Assembly: GCA_030463445.1 (NCBI GenBank)
Contig: JAQGFW010017015.1
Span: forward strand, 1-29,474
DNA: 29,474 nucleotides
Source of the DNA: Euplotes aediculatus
Lineage: Eukaryota; Ciliophora; Spirotrichea; Euplotida; Euplotidae
Direction: 5' to 3'
Shown here: positions 1 to 11,760 of the stretch, piece by piece
Layout of the letters: each line of letters opens with the position of its first letter
Position numbering within the stretch: position 1 is the stretch's first letter
Program-made: the position numbers and the translations under genes
The notes under the pieces: model-generated
The model's input: the letters and a program-made list of their open reading frames with translations, nothing else
Databases searched by the model: none
What the model was told of the DNA's origin: nothing

Positions 1-545
1 AATATGTAGAACCTCAATGATAACCATTTGGATGCCAGATGGAGAGGTATCAAACTAATTAAAATCAAAACTTGGATTTAGTCATTTTTAGTTATGAAAC
101 TGTATTTTCATAAGGTAAATGCATGAGCAGAAAATACAACTTGAACTAATTATTAATTGAATGAATACAAATGCATATTTAAATATTTTAATCAAAGTGT
201 TAAAATTTAAAGAAAATGGACATCAAATAATTAGTTTTAATCTGAGATAACAATCTTACTTATATTTCTGAAAAGCAACAGAACTTTATTTTAAGAAAGA
301 AATTTAAAGAATCGAGTGGTCTGCAAGATCTCAATATTAAAATCCGATTAAGAATATTTGAGTATAGTTAAAATGATATTGATAAGAGAAAGATTAACAA
401 AAGAGTTGAAATTGTATATGTTATTCTGAAGATTTGAATAGAACTTTATTAAAATATTATTACAAATTATTTGGACTCAATGATTAGGAGAATATTAAAA
501 TGAATTGAAGTTAAAGAAAATAGTTGGATATTAATGATTTTTAAA
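1..545 (+). mobile_element. Tc1/mariner-type transposase relic, catalytic half (element D)
   Basis: This is the C-terminal half of a DDE transposase of the Tc1/mariner (DDE_3) kind; the N-terminal part lies off the window or is lost. Seen: the second-Asp motif reads LIWDNN at 234-254, IEWSARS follows at 311-331, NPIKNIW at 341-361, and the family's C-terminal signature reads DSMIRRILK at 474-500. Known family pattern: DN..., WPARSPDLNPIENLW, then SMPRRI. TGA encodes the Trp of WDN and of NIW. The third catalytic acid (the E of NPIE) is Lys here. The DN block and the EWSARS block lie in different frames, so at least one frameshift separates them, and TAA codons occur at 296-340. It is therefore dead. 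No terminal inverted repeat is visible. Family assignment is fairly sure; exact ends are not. Confidence 0.72.
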
Positions 546-1423
546 AATATTTTTATTGCATATTGATTAATTAAAAATTATCCTAATTTATTCATAAAAT
601 CTTTTTATGGAGAAGTGTAATTTGTTTTACTAAATAGTGATTAGTTAATAATTTTAATTTTAAATGTTAACTCTTGAAAATACACTGATTTTGTAATTAT
701 ATATCATACTTTAAGTGTTATATTTACTAAAGAAGATAACTTAATGAGATTATTTATAAATATTAGAATTTCACTTTACATCATTTAATAAAAAAATTAC
801 AAATAAACTTTAATAGTTAGAGAGATAAAGTGAATTTTCTTAAATACAAAAAACTTATTAGCAAATTGTAATCCTTTTGCTCGTTCTTTTTTAAAACAAA
901 AATATTTGATATTCATCGATAAAATAAAAATCAAGAAAACTCAAAGTTTAGTATTTACGAAAGAATTTATATCCTAACAATTGTATGTTTATGTTCACAT
1001 ATATTGTTTATCATTTTGTAAATTTGAAATTCACTTCATTAACACAAATATTAGGAATACTTAAGAAATATTTTAATTCATTTATTAAAGATTAAGGTGC
1101 CTTTCGATTTATCTTATGCAATATGCACCAACTAAAGAATATTGAGCATTCTTCAAATTCAAAACTAGATAATGTTTATGATTTGTCTAAAATTAAATTG
1201 CAACAAACGTTAAATATTCAAAAATAGATATACTAAGTTATACCTTATTATCATAAAATTAATCAGCTGGACTTTAATAATCGGATCAATCACATATATT
1301 TATTTTTTGACTTCATGATTGTGAATTGGTGAATCAATTACTAAAATCAGCATATATGAGAGCTTAATTTTAATAACCCAAATCACCTTTCTATTTTGTC
1401 AATTAATCACTTGTGCTGTATAG
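546..1423. other. AT-rich stretch with no gene seen
   Basis: I see no convincing reading frame, repeat or RNA gene between the transposase relic and the first exon of the next gene. The block at 1250-1423 is slightly less AT-rich. It could hold 5' untranslated sequence or an intron of the downstream gene, because the exon at 1424 begins right after a TAG that looks like an acceptor. Confidence 0.5.
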
Positions 1424-4400
1424 ACATAAGTGACCACACCAATAGCCAGGAGCCGATATTCAAAAACAAAAGAATTTATTCTGATGACGAACAAGAAAGA
1501 GATAGAATAGACATGAGAAACGGTAGCTAAATTTATTTAAATTATCAAAAAGATTTAAACTAAGATAATAATATTTTTTTAAATATATTTCCAAATTTCA
1601 TTTGTAAAAATATAAATATCATTTATTTATTGATGGATTACAAATGTCTTTTGATTTTAAACTAATTTGTATGCACCAAAATTCAAAATTTAAAGAACAT
1701 TATACTTGAAAAATATGTGATTAATCTGCTTGTTATCACTTAATTTTGAACAAAACGATATCTTTAAACTTTTAATTATTGAAATGAAATTTTCATTTAT
1801 GAACTAAAGATTGATTTTTTATTAGATGAAAGAAGAGGTATGAATAGAGGCATACCAAAAACGAGTAAATATGATGACGAAACTAAACTTCAAAATGATA
1901 CTGAACTTTATAATGACAGACAGTAATCCTTTGATTTCATTATTTAGCTCAGATAAGTCTTCCTCTTCAAGAGATAAAAAGAAAGACTCCAGAAAAATAA
2001 AAATATTTAAAGATAAAGAGGAATTCAAAGATCGCAAAAAGTCGAACAGGGATAAGAAAAGATTTGATAGGTAAGAAATTACCATTGTGCTTTTAGAAAT
2101 GATTCTGATAGTGATAGCTCATCGATTGAAAATAGTGATTCAGGAAGAAGCAGGAATGATAGTAGAACATCCAGAAATAAAAGAAGTAAATCCAAAAATA
2201 AAAGAAAAACATCCAGAAATATAGAATGTGTGTTTGAACCTCGTGATAAGATGGGAGTGCCTTATATCAATAAAGATCTTATGTTTCAATACATTCAGGT
2301 AAAAAGAAGCAAATATAGAATTATTTATTCAAGTTTTATGTTCAAAAACAATTATATGAATTCTATTTGAAATCAGAGATTGAGGAGTCAGATTTTAAAA
2401 CAAAGTATAAAATTAGAATAATTAAAATTGAATATGCAAGTTTTTTATTGAAAATATAAAAGTTTTAAATCAACTACTGAGATTAAATTCAAAGTAATCT
2501 AGTCAGTAGAATGACATGTTTATGCTTTGAGTAGGTGTATGAATAATTTAAAATTAATTATATTATGATTATTATGAAAATAAAACAATAATATCATACA
2601 CAAATAATGTATATCTGAACTTTTCTTTTTTTATTATTGATATTACACTACGATAGCTTATACTTTGCATACAACTTTAGAGATGCTAAATTCAATAAAT
2701 AATAAATATTTATAATTTTAAATTAAATGGAGTTTATGAGTTTTTATAATCAAGACCTTGGAATGAATATCAGGTACTGAGGCAGCCTACCTCACTTTCC
2801 TATCAAGCTCATTTTTCCTTTGATGATAAAAAAAGAAGTCAATAGAAAAGATAAATATTGAATATAAACTGCCCCTAAAAACAATTATCAGTGTGAAATA
2901 TTATGAGAGCAATATCAAACTAATAATAAATACTTTCAACTTTAAAAATGTTAAAATATTTTGAATTATTTACATCAACGAATAAAAAATATTCTCATTA
3001 ATTTTAAAATCTCGTCAGTATTTAGTTATGGAAATAGCAAACTTGATTATTGAGATTAATCAACTCTGACTTTAACTTCATTTAGTACAACTTCCCAGAC
3101 ATTCTAAACATAGAGCAGTCGCTAAGGATTATGCCAAAGAAAGAGTATAAATACATCAGCAAGAAGAGAGTAAGTAATAAAACTGACTCTTATAGAAATT
3201 CAAATACGGAGATTGCAGCTGAACAAGTAAATGTAAGAAACCATCTTCCTCTCATCACTTATTTCTTCTATAGATCAATGTGATCTCCATTACTACATCA
3301 AAAAGGATTTGAAAGACAAGTATGATAATTGAGATACAGAGTAAGACTTACATCGTTACCTCCCTTTAGAAACTGAGTGGTGGTCGTTATGGATACCAAC
3401 AAAATCGGTAAGAAGTTTCTGATTACTTCAATAATCTTTTATTATATTAGATTGAAAGAAAATGAGGAAAATTGTTGTGGATGCAGTTTTCAGGGAAGAT
3501 AGAGATTATTTTGAGGAAATAAATGAGAAATTTTTTGAATTTCTGAAAGAAAATATTTATATTACATATAACGGCGAACTAAAGAAATTAAAGTTATTTC
3601 CATGAACATTGACACTTGATACAAAAGCCATTCATATTAAGTTTATTTATGACAGAAATTTTCATTCGAATCCTGAATTTTTAAGGTAAGATCATATATT
3701 TTAAATTTCTATATTTCAATATTTGATAAATATGATTTCAATAAAATAAAATTATATTTCATTTAAGTTGGTTAAGTACTACAACTAATCTAAAGGCAGT
3801 AGATAAAGAAGCTTTGCTTTAATATAATTATCCTTATTTTTAAATTTTGTAATTCAAAATAATTATCCTGCTTCTTTACCATAAATTCAGAATTCATATT
3901 ATTATCATATTTATAAACACCTTTCTTATCTCTTGAATTTGGAGAAACGAATAAATTCTGCCTTTATTGCTTAAAATTGTTGATTGAATCTAAATGCAAT
4001 CAAGTTTATTTTACTTTAAGCTATTCAATACTCACAAAACTGCTGCTAACTTGTGACTCTATTTAACATATTTTTAGGAATGCAATCAGAAACAAGTACT
4101 GCGACAATAAATTTAGTGAGATTGTAGCTGTATACTATTGGAATTTGCCAAACAAGAATATGCTAAAAGTAAGTAAAACTAAACTTAAATTCGTTATTAT
4201 GAGAGAATATGATCGATAGTAGCTTTGTAAATATAATTTACTTACAAGTTTATTATCTCAAATACTAACCTTGCAATGCAATATTTTAATGCCAAATATA
4301 GGACTTCTTTCAAACTAATGACGATGTAAAAGTGCTTGAAAGTTTAAAACCAATTTTCAACTTTATTACTTTTAGTAAGTTTTAAATACTGATTCCTTAT

Positions 4401-4599
4401 AATATTATTTGCTAAACTGAACTTTAATTTTGCTGGTTGTGATGGAATACCGATGAATTTATAATTATATACACATATGGTTACTTATTTACTAACTTTT
4501 TATTAAAATCTAGAGCATTCAAAAGAAGAATGAATAGCTGGAGAAATGAAGAAGTATTTAAGAGCAGAATTTGAAGAAAGAACTAAGAGAGATTTAGAG
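1424..4599 (+). CDS. Spliced host gene with Ser/Lys-rich N-terminus, exons 1-12, function unknown
   Basis: I do not recognise the protein. Proposed exons: 1424-1522, 1826-1922, 1948-2070, 2097-2298, 3086-3169, 3196-3232, 3274-3340, 3370-3407, 3451-3685, 4078-4168, 4302-4374, 4514-4599. Phases agree at every junction, and donors are mostly GTAAG or GTAA. The first ~130 codons are low complexity (SSSSRDKKKDSRK, NDSDSDSSS), as in nuclear proteins. The rest is an ordinary globular mix, for example WVVVVMDTNKID near 3374 and EIVAVYYWNLPNKN in exon 10. In-frame TGA codons at 3220, 3330, 3374, 3453, 3603 and 4531 read best as Trp; no TAA or TAG is in frame. The start may be ATG 1840 in exon 2, with exon 1 belonging upstream. 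An alternative start at ATG 1826 runs unspliced through 1923-1947 into the same Ser-rich frame. The gene probably continues at 7659. Confidence 0.68.
2299..3085 (+). other. Long intron (787 bases) of the 1424-8334 gene
   Basis: GT..AG intron between exons whose reading frame is kept (phase 0 on both sides), starting GTAAAA and ending TTTAG. It is far longer than the 25-43 base introns around it. It is very AT-rich and I recognise nothing inside. A decayed mobile element or internal eliminated sequence inside the intron is possible but not shown. Confidence 0.5.
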
Positions 4600-7500
4600 G
4601 TAAGTATAATGAATTTGAGAAATTGTAATCTTATCCCGAATATTCGTCATTATATTGTTAACTTTTGTTATTGATCTTGAACACTTTTCCTCAATTATTC
4701 AAATTATAATAAATTAATTTATTTCTAAATAATTTTTATTTATTTTTAATAGTTATCATAATATCTTTTTACAATTATTTTATTACAATCATTTCTATGA
4801 AAATCTGATTTTTATTGCATAAAAAAATCATTCCTAAAAGTAACTCATATACTATTAGCTTAAATGATTTTTATTTAATATGAAATTTTTATTTAAAATT
4901 TTTATAATAATAAATTTTAGTACTATTTTAAGTCGGCAAAAGATTTCAAAAATACTAATTAAACAATCAGAAACAAACCTACTAAATATTATTATTCTAA
5001 AATTATCTTCTTTTTTCTTTAACCAAAATACAGACATTAATTCTCCTTCTGGCAAATTCAGAAATGATGCTGCTATGATAAGAATCACAAGAAGGCCAAT
5101 ATATTTTGATATCATCCTTAAGTAATTATTTTTTTAATTACTCTTGTGATCTCAATTAATTCTCAATATTTTCTATATTGCAAAATCATAACTCTATGCT
5201 GATCATTCTAATCATTTAGTCTTATTTTAAATTTAATAATCTAATTAAAGCTTAGATCTATACTTTGAATCATTATCTCATTAGAAAATACATCCATTTG
5301 GATATTTTGTATTTATTTCATCAAAAGAATCTTCGAGTATTTCAAGATATTTCTGATGATCCATATTTCCTGTAAAATTTTTATTTTTAATAATTCTTTT
5401 CTAACTAAATACTCCCAAAAATTAGCCTTTTTAGATAATTTTGTCTTTGTTATTTCATACATATCGTTTTAAGAAACTCATCTATCTTCTTTTAGAGAAC
5501 AAAAATAGAAAGACGCCTCATCTATCATAATGACATTTTCAAAATGTCTATTTTATTTTTTACTCAAAACTCAAGTCTGGTCTTTTGAAATTGCTAATTT
5601 ATTCTAAATACAATTTTAGATCCATTTCATTTATACTCTTTATCAACTAAAAACTTAAAATATTTGTCCTGTCAACATTAACTCTATGTTTTTTCATAGT
5701 TTAACTTCATTCCTATTTTAGATATAATAGATCAAATCAATTATTAGTTTTAATATAAATCTTCTGTAAGCTTCAAGTAGTGAGGTTTTTTAGATCCTGA
5801 CGCTTTTGTAATACTTCCATTCTCTCTAATGTTCGCCTTTATTCTCTTAATTGCAATTAGAATCATATTAGCTTAAAAATTCTCTGCTATTTGTTTTGAA
5901 GAATATTCAATTAACTGAAGTGTCTCATTTTTTTAGTTCCTCTTTGCTTTGTCTTCTTTACTAATTTGGATTCTTAGAACAGAAGATAGAGAAACTTGTT
6001 CTTCTGATACTTCATCAAGTATCTCTTTACTTTCTTCGATAAAATTATCATTGGCTCCTATTCGAAATTAAAAGTATATGTAAAGGAATAATGTGAGAAA
6101 TAGGTTAGAAAGAACTTTTATTTTGCTTTGAGATTTTCTGAAGTGTATCTGATAACTCAACTTGACTAAAAAATGGCATGCTATTTTGTTTTACCAGACA
6201 CAATACTCAACTTTTCCTTTCAGGTTATTTTCATTCATAATTTTTATCTACTTATTACTCTCTATTTGTTTGTATTAAAAACAAGTATAATCTACTTGAA
6301 ATATAATGGGATCTTAATGTTATGCATTTAATCTAACTCACAAATGTAAATTAATCAAAGTTAAATTATATACTCCATCAAGATTCAAGCTATATAATAA
6401 ACCAGAGTAAAATTTATAAGATTTACCTTAAACGTAATTAAATTAAATATCAAGTGTATCATTTAGAGAGGAGTGACATATTTTTGTCCCAAAAGTAAAA
6501 ATATAATGTGATAATCATAATTGGATTTGACCAAAATTTTTTTATATAATAAAATTAAACAATAAACTGTTAACATTAGAAATTTGTAACTAATAAAATA
6601 AAGTTAGTATTCTCAGTTATTGCAAAGTTATATAATAAATATAAATGTTCATTATCACAATTTTCGATAATTTTGTAGGTGTTAAAGCAAACAATTTTGC
6701 CATAATATCCCACGACCATCTTTAATTGGCAATATGAAAGTTAATATTGTTTACGAACTTTCTCTGTCAGTTAATATATTTTTTATTATATATTTTTTAT
6801 TTTATTATTAAAACTTACATCGAACGCTCATAACAATCAAATTAGAATATTCATAAAGGAACGCTATATATAGGTTTTTTCGATCACGAGAAATTTTATT
6901 AATATATATTTTTTAAAGCAATTAATAAAACACTATTATGCAAAAAATATTTTCCAGTGTGCAAAAAAGAATAACACCTTTAAATGATTTCGTCGTTAAT
7001 ATAATTTTAGATTATTCTTGAAATATTTATTTCTTTTTAAGCAAGAGTTTTAGTTAAAAAACAACTTTAAGTTTTTTGAATTTCAAATCTGATCTTCATT
7101 ATGACTTTACTTATAAATTTGATGATTATAAATTTAGGAGTTTCAGAGTGTTATTTTTGCAAGCAAGAATTTACAGCTTGCTTTATTAATAACTTGAACT
7201 TCGTAAATTAAAAAATTCTCAAGACCTTAAAAACTGGCTATTTAAAGATAGTCAAATAATTACCTCATGATCTCCTTGATGCTTATTTCAACATGTATCC
7301 TAGATATTTTGTAATTTTCTCTTGAAAAAATTATTAGGTAGCTTGAATTTTAAATCTTTTTTCTGCCGATGAAGTGATGAAAATCATAAGACTTGCAAAA
7401 TAGTAGAGATGTTGATACCTTTTGATTCAATCCTTGTACTTTTTACTCTAAAGATTCATAATATATTGCTTATTAAAATAGAGTTTACTAATTTTATAAA

Positions 7501-7658
7501 CACTTTAATTAAAATTAAATTTATTCAAGAAAACTCTTTTTACTTATGATTTATTTTAAATAACCTTTGAAACTTGTATATTTCCATTAAATTAACTATA
7601 ATCTTATATTTTACTATTTAATTTCGAATCAAAAACAAAATAAACTAATTATCAATAG
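4600..7658 (+). other. Proposed 3.06-kb intron holding a transposon relic
   Basis: Exon 12 of the upstream gene ends in phase 0 at a GTAAGT donor (4600). The next clear coding piece opens in phase 0 after a TAG at 7656-7658. If both belong to one gene, this interval is a single intron carrying the minus-strand Tc1/mariner relic at 5010-6238. The phase match alone has about a one in three chance, so the join is inferred. From 6239 to 7658 I see only AT-rich sequence with no gene. Confidence 0.4.
5010..6238 (-). mobile_element. Decayed Tc1/mariner-type transposase (element A)
   Basis: The minus strand carries most of a DDE_3 transposase: a candidate start ATG at 6236-6238, a helix-turn-helix-like part (SSKQIAENF near 5880-5905), the first catalytic Asp in NVIMIDEASF (Asp codon 5520-5522), FTGNMDHQKYLEILED (about 5330-5376), the second Asp in WDND (5269-5280), LEWSAQSYD (5185-5211), and an Arg-rich C-terminus (EFARRRINVC, near 5040). 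Family knowledge: these match IDESSF, FTGNMD, FQQDN, LEWPAQSPD and SMPRRI of Tc1 transposases. At least three frameshifts separate the blocks, so it is inactive as it stands. Strikingly, TAA falls on the Gln of FQxDN, TAG on the Gln of WPAQS, and TGA on the Trp of LEW. I could not find terminal repeats. It probably lies inside an intron of the flanking gene, in reverse orientation. Confidence 0.8.
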
Positions 7659-8334
7659 AATTTAATAATAATTCAAATCAAAATTATTGAGGATTGTTCA
7701 GTTATATACGATGAAATGATCGAGCAAGTTTTCACAAGAAACTTAAAGTGAGTTATTGTTACTAAAACATACATACTTATGTAACTTAAATAGATTCCCC
7801 CATCCGATTTATAAGTGAAGCAACCCAGCATTCACGGTATCATTCAAGTTGGCTTCAAAATCTATCTTCTTGACAACTCTCGACCAAACACAGAAAGGAA
7901 ACGTCAACACAGTGAAACAAGGTTGGTTAAATTAATTAAAAAATTTTTGTAGAAATGATTACCAAATTTAAAGTAATCTTCAGCGATGTATGCACTCTCA
8001 AAGCTTCCTATATGTTCCCACGTGTATATGTACAAGAATGGGTAGCAGAAATTTGGAAAATAGATAGCCGCAGTATGTCTGATATTTTGGATGTTATTAA
8101 TCATATTTTAGCAAATGAGATTGCCATAGTTTATTCTGAAGAACTTAAAACTGAGTAAGATTTCGATTGCTATTTTTGTTACTTTTTTGCCTTCTAACAT
8201 TTAAATATAGCTGCGATTTTTCATGAATTCAAATCAGTGAAAATGATACCCCGATATTCATAAGAAGGCTATATGTGCTGATAAACTATTCTTTCTATTT
8301 TACTACAGCTGATAACAGTAAGACTTATGATTAA
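7659..8334 (+). CDS. Exons 13-16, 3' part of the gene begun at 1424
   Basis: Four exons fit together: 7659-7747, 7794-7921, 7953-8154 and 8211-8334, with introns of 46, 31 and 56 bases (GTGAGT, GTTGGT and GTAAGA donors, TAG acceptors). The product runs through KFPHPIYKWSNPAFTVSFKL and MITKFKVIFSDVCTLKASYM and ends at TAA 8332-8334 after a hydrophobic stretch (RRLYVLINYSFYFTT). TGA at 7816 and 8224 read as Trp; TGG is also used twice in exon 15. No TAA/TAG is in frame before the end. The opening phase (0) suits exon 12 at 4599, so I infer one gene of about 590 codons split by a transposon-bearing intron. It could instead be a separate gene lacking a visible start. A possible donor at 8318 (GTAAGA) means the last residues are uncertain. 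Function not recognised. Confidence 0.65.
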
Positions 8335-11229
8335 ATCAGACAAAATGCTTTTCATTACCATGTATTTGGCCACTTTTATTATAGTCGTAGATTGATATAT
8401 AAAGGAGTAATTTTATTATGAGGTGAATTACTATTTTGTAATCATAAATCGATTTAATTATTATAAGCATGATTACAATTATGATTTAAACACAAGCATA
8501 ATAATAAACATGAAGAATAAGTAAATAAGAAAATGAAAATAATTTATGAAATCTAAATAATATTAAGCTTGTTATATATTAGATCTTTTAAATAAAATGA
8601 ATATATGTTGATTCAATTATTTTTGATCATCAATTCCATCCATATTTTTTACTTTCAATTGCTAGCTTTTTGTTTACATTAAATTAAAATTTAAATTAAT
8701 AATAAGCAAGTTAATATATTGTGTGTTCATCTTTAAGTGCAACTTACTACTAAATATAACAGACGCGAAGAATTTACCTTAAGCAGTCTGTCTATCAACA
8801 ATATTATCTAATTATAGTTTACGAATTATGAATTTTTTTAGATTCATTAGAATCCTTATAGCTCTTGCAAATAGCATTTAGACTTACAGCATTTTTAATA
8901 TAGTAAAAATTCAAAAGAACTTTTGTAAACAAAAAATTGTGATAATACTATTGTAGAAAGCATAGAAACTTGCAATAATAATAACATTTTGAGAAAAAAA
9001 TCCATCACAACTGTTAAATTTGCCATAATTAATTTTCAAAAATCTAATAATTTCATATTTACTATATTCTAAACTATAATGATTTTGCATGATATCTTAT
9101 TTGCTTAAGTAATTAATTGCTTGCTAAAATTAAAATTTTCAATAGTTCGATATTTGTTTCATTGTGAAATATAATGATTTTTATCAATAGAAATCAGTAT
9201 TTAGTGCTGTTCATTAATAAGTTTTGTGGATTTTAAATAAGATTTGAAGAATAAAAAACAAATTCTGCAAATATCTTACTAAATCCGCTTTAAAATAGTT
9301 TTCAAGCAAAGATATATAAGGCAAATGGTGTTTTTATATTGTTGATTCTTAGTCAGAAATATCAAAACTCAAATTAGCTTATTGCTACTTTCAAGTTTAA
9401 AGTTTCTCAAAATGCTAAAGCTGTAAACTCTAGCATTTTAAAAAAATCAAATTTAAAATATAAATTTCAAAATGAAATTAGAACATAAAGAAAACTTTGA
9501 ATATGGTTTTGTAGGATACATCTTTATCCAATAATTTTTTATTTTAGTAAAAGCGACTAAGACTTAAAATAAACAGAATATAATTTAAAGATTATCATTT
9601 TTTATCATTAAATCTTTAAGAGTAAATAAACTATCAAGAATCGTTTTTCTTTAATACATTATTGCATAAAATCATAGATTTGACAACAATTAGTATCTCT
9701 GAAGTATTAATTATTTACTTTCAATTCTGAAAATTTTTATACTCATATTCTGTAAATTTGCCCATAAAATATATTTCATTAGTTAATAAATTAGAATATA
9801 TTTATTTAATAATTTTAGAATATAATTAAATTTTTATTTCCAACTTTAAAATAATTATTACCAAGAAGTTAAAATTTTCCCTCATTAGCTTTCTTTATTT
9901 CAAATTAAAAGTATTTGTAATTAGCTCAAAATTTAATATTAATAGTTTCGCTTAAAAAATATCCATTTTATGAAAACATAGTTAAAATTAATTTATTAGA
10001 TCTCCGTATAAAATTTATGTGATATTTATATAAATTAATATATGATATTAAATCTTATTATAATTTGAATTTCTAACTTTTCATTAAATGCTATGATAAA
10101 ATATACAATAACTAAAGTATTTAACTTTTAAATTAAAAACATCTAACGTAATATATTGTCTAATTAATAATTATATAGAAGCCATATTCAAGAAAGCAAT
10201 TACTGAATGAATTATCAATGGTAATAATTAATTATTTGTATTTATTTGCTATTTTAATATTTTGGTTTCAGAATTTAGATTTTTTCGTAAAAAAAACTCA
10301 ATATTTCTTATTGTAAATGAATACAGCATGAATTGTGATAATAATTAAATTTTCTATTAAATTATATTATTTGTATTCAGTAATTTAGAGGTTACATATT
10401 TTTACTTCAAACCCATTAATTAATATAGTTAAGCAATTAATGATTAACAAACTAAATAAATTAATCTTAAATAGCAATTATATTAATTAGGAGTATTCAT
10501 CACTATTATTCATTGTTTAACTCTCTAGATCACATGACTTAAAACTTTCATATTTTCCTTGCATTCAATTTATATCAACTTGGTCGACTCAAACTCTCAC
10601 TATTTCCATTTATGGAGAAGACTATTTTACCTCGATATTTAATTTAAAAGACAAAGGTACGGGCTGCAATAGATATTTATGATAGAAAGTGATCTTGACT
10701 GCCTGTGCATACCAATCACAAGTTCGAGTTTAAACAAAGATGCTTGTTAAATCTAATACACAGTTAAATCATTCACTATATTGATGCTTATTTCACTGTG
10801 TCTCCTCCTTTTTCATAAACTAGTGCTCAAAGAAATGTAACAGGTAGAGAAAGCGACACCTTTTAAAATTATACCTCTAATTATTTAGAATTTAAATGAA
10901 AATCCATGAATGAAAAATCATGGCTTGTTTAAATCAAAATTTTAAATGTTACCTTTTAATACTTATACTTTAAATAGACTTTGCTCTTAAAGAAAATTAA
11001 AAATTGTACTTGGGAGAAGTGTAGTTTTAGAGATAAAATTTTGAAGGATTTAATTTTGTTGCACTGTCGTGTACTTATACTCTTGTTCCAGCATTTAACT
11101 ATCCCTTACTCATAATTTGTATTGAGAGACTTATATGTAACTGATATTTGTCGAATATATATTTTGTTTGAAGTGAGTATGTCAAACAGTGTATTTAGTA
11201 AAGAATGTTTCAAAATCCAAAAAGAAAAA
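8335..11229. other. Long AT-rich gene desert
   Basis: I find no coding frame, RNA gene or clear repeat in this stretch. The part from about 10540 to 10860 is less AT-rich and more complex than its surroundings (for example near 10580-10740), but I could not assign it. It may be flank of the integrase-bearing fossil that follows. Confidence 0.45.
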
Positions 11230-11760
11230 TATTTGTCAAATATATTAAGGTAAAAATAGCTTATGGAAAATATCAAATTAATTTAGTAGGTCTATTTAAT
11301 GAACTTAATAAGAAAGGAAAGTTCCCAAATTTACTTTATGAGTTGACTATTTAACTAAGTATGCGTGAGTTATTCATATTGAAAATAACAATCAGAAACA
11401 GTTCGAATCTATTCCTAAGGTATTGATTAAAGGCTATCGTAAAGAGATTCAAACAGATAATGCAAATGATTTTGAAATAAAATTTTAAGTGAATTTTTAG
11501 AAAGTATTGGAATCTAGCATATTCAAGGATCTCTTTATGGCCAATAGAGTCAAGATGTTGTAGATGTTTTCAATAAAGATTGTATAAAGAAAACTATTGA
11601 GTGCGTTTGCAAACTCACAAAAGTCTAATGATCATGGGATTTGGAATTTAATTTGAATCATTTTCTACACTATTATAATTGAATACATACAAATACAACA
11701 ACTAGTCTGATGCTTTAATATGCAAAAGATAATTTTATTGACAATATAATAAAAGGAATG
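11230..11760 (+). mobile_element. Fossil of a virus-like element: retroviral-type (rve) integrase core
   Basis: This is a relic of the DDE integrase used by LTR retroelements, Polintons and some related DNA elements. Visible family landmarks are the opening LVG block near 11290, the second-Asp block (IQTDN) near 11450, and the block around the third acidic residue near 11520-11580. It is broken, with several breaks over about 530 bases. No capsid, reverse transcriptase, polymerase or terminal repeats were recognised around it, so the parent family cannot be fixed. The degree of decay suggests it is old. Integrase assignment is fairly sure; the element's true ends are unknown. Confidence 0.65.

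Noticed and set aside
4855-5125. Open frames on both strands around 4855-5125
   Set aside because: They overlap the C-terminal region of the minus-strand transposase and its AT-rich flank; composition is Ile/Lys/Phe-rich and no motif fits.
7659-8154. Reading exon 7794-7921 in a frame that needs TAA as Gln
   Set aside because: It looked protein-like at first, but the correct splice phase from the previous exon gives a better frame with only a TGA and no TAA. This warns against trusting open frames alone.
10700-10740. GTTCGAGTT-like box as a possible tRNA B box; similar boxes near 14833 and 23706
   Set aside because: No A box, no acceptor stem and no cloverleaf could be drawn at any of them; no suppressor tRNA is visible in the window.
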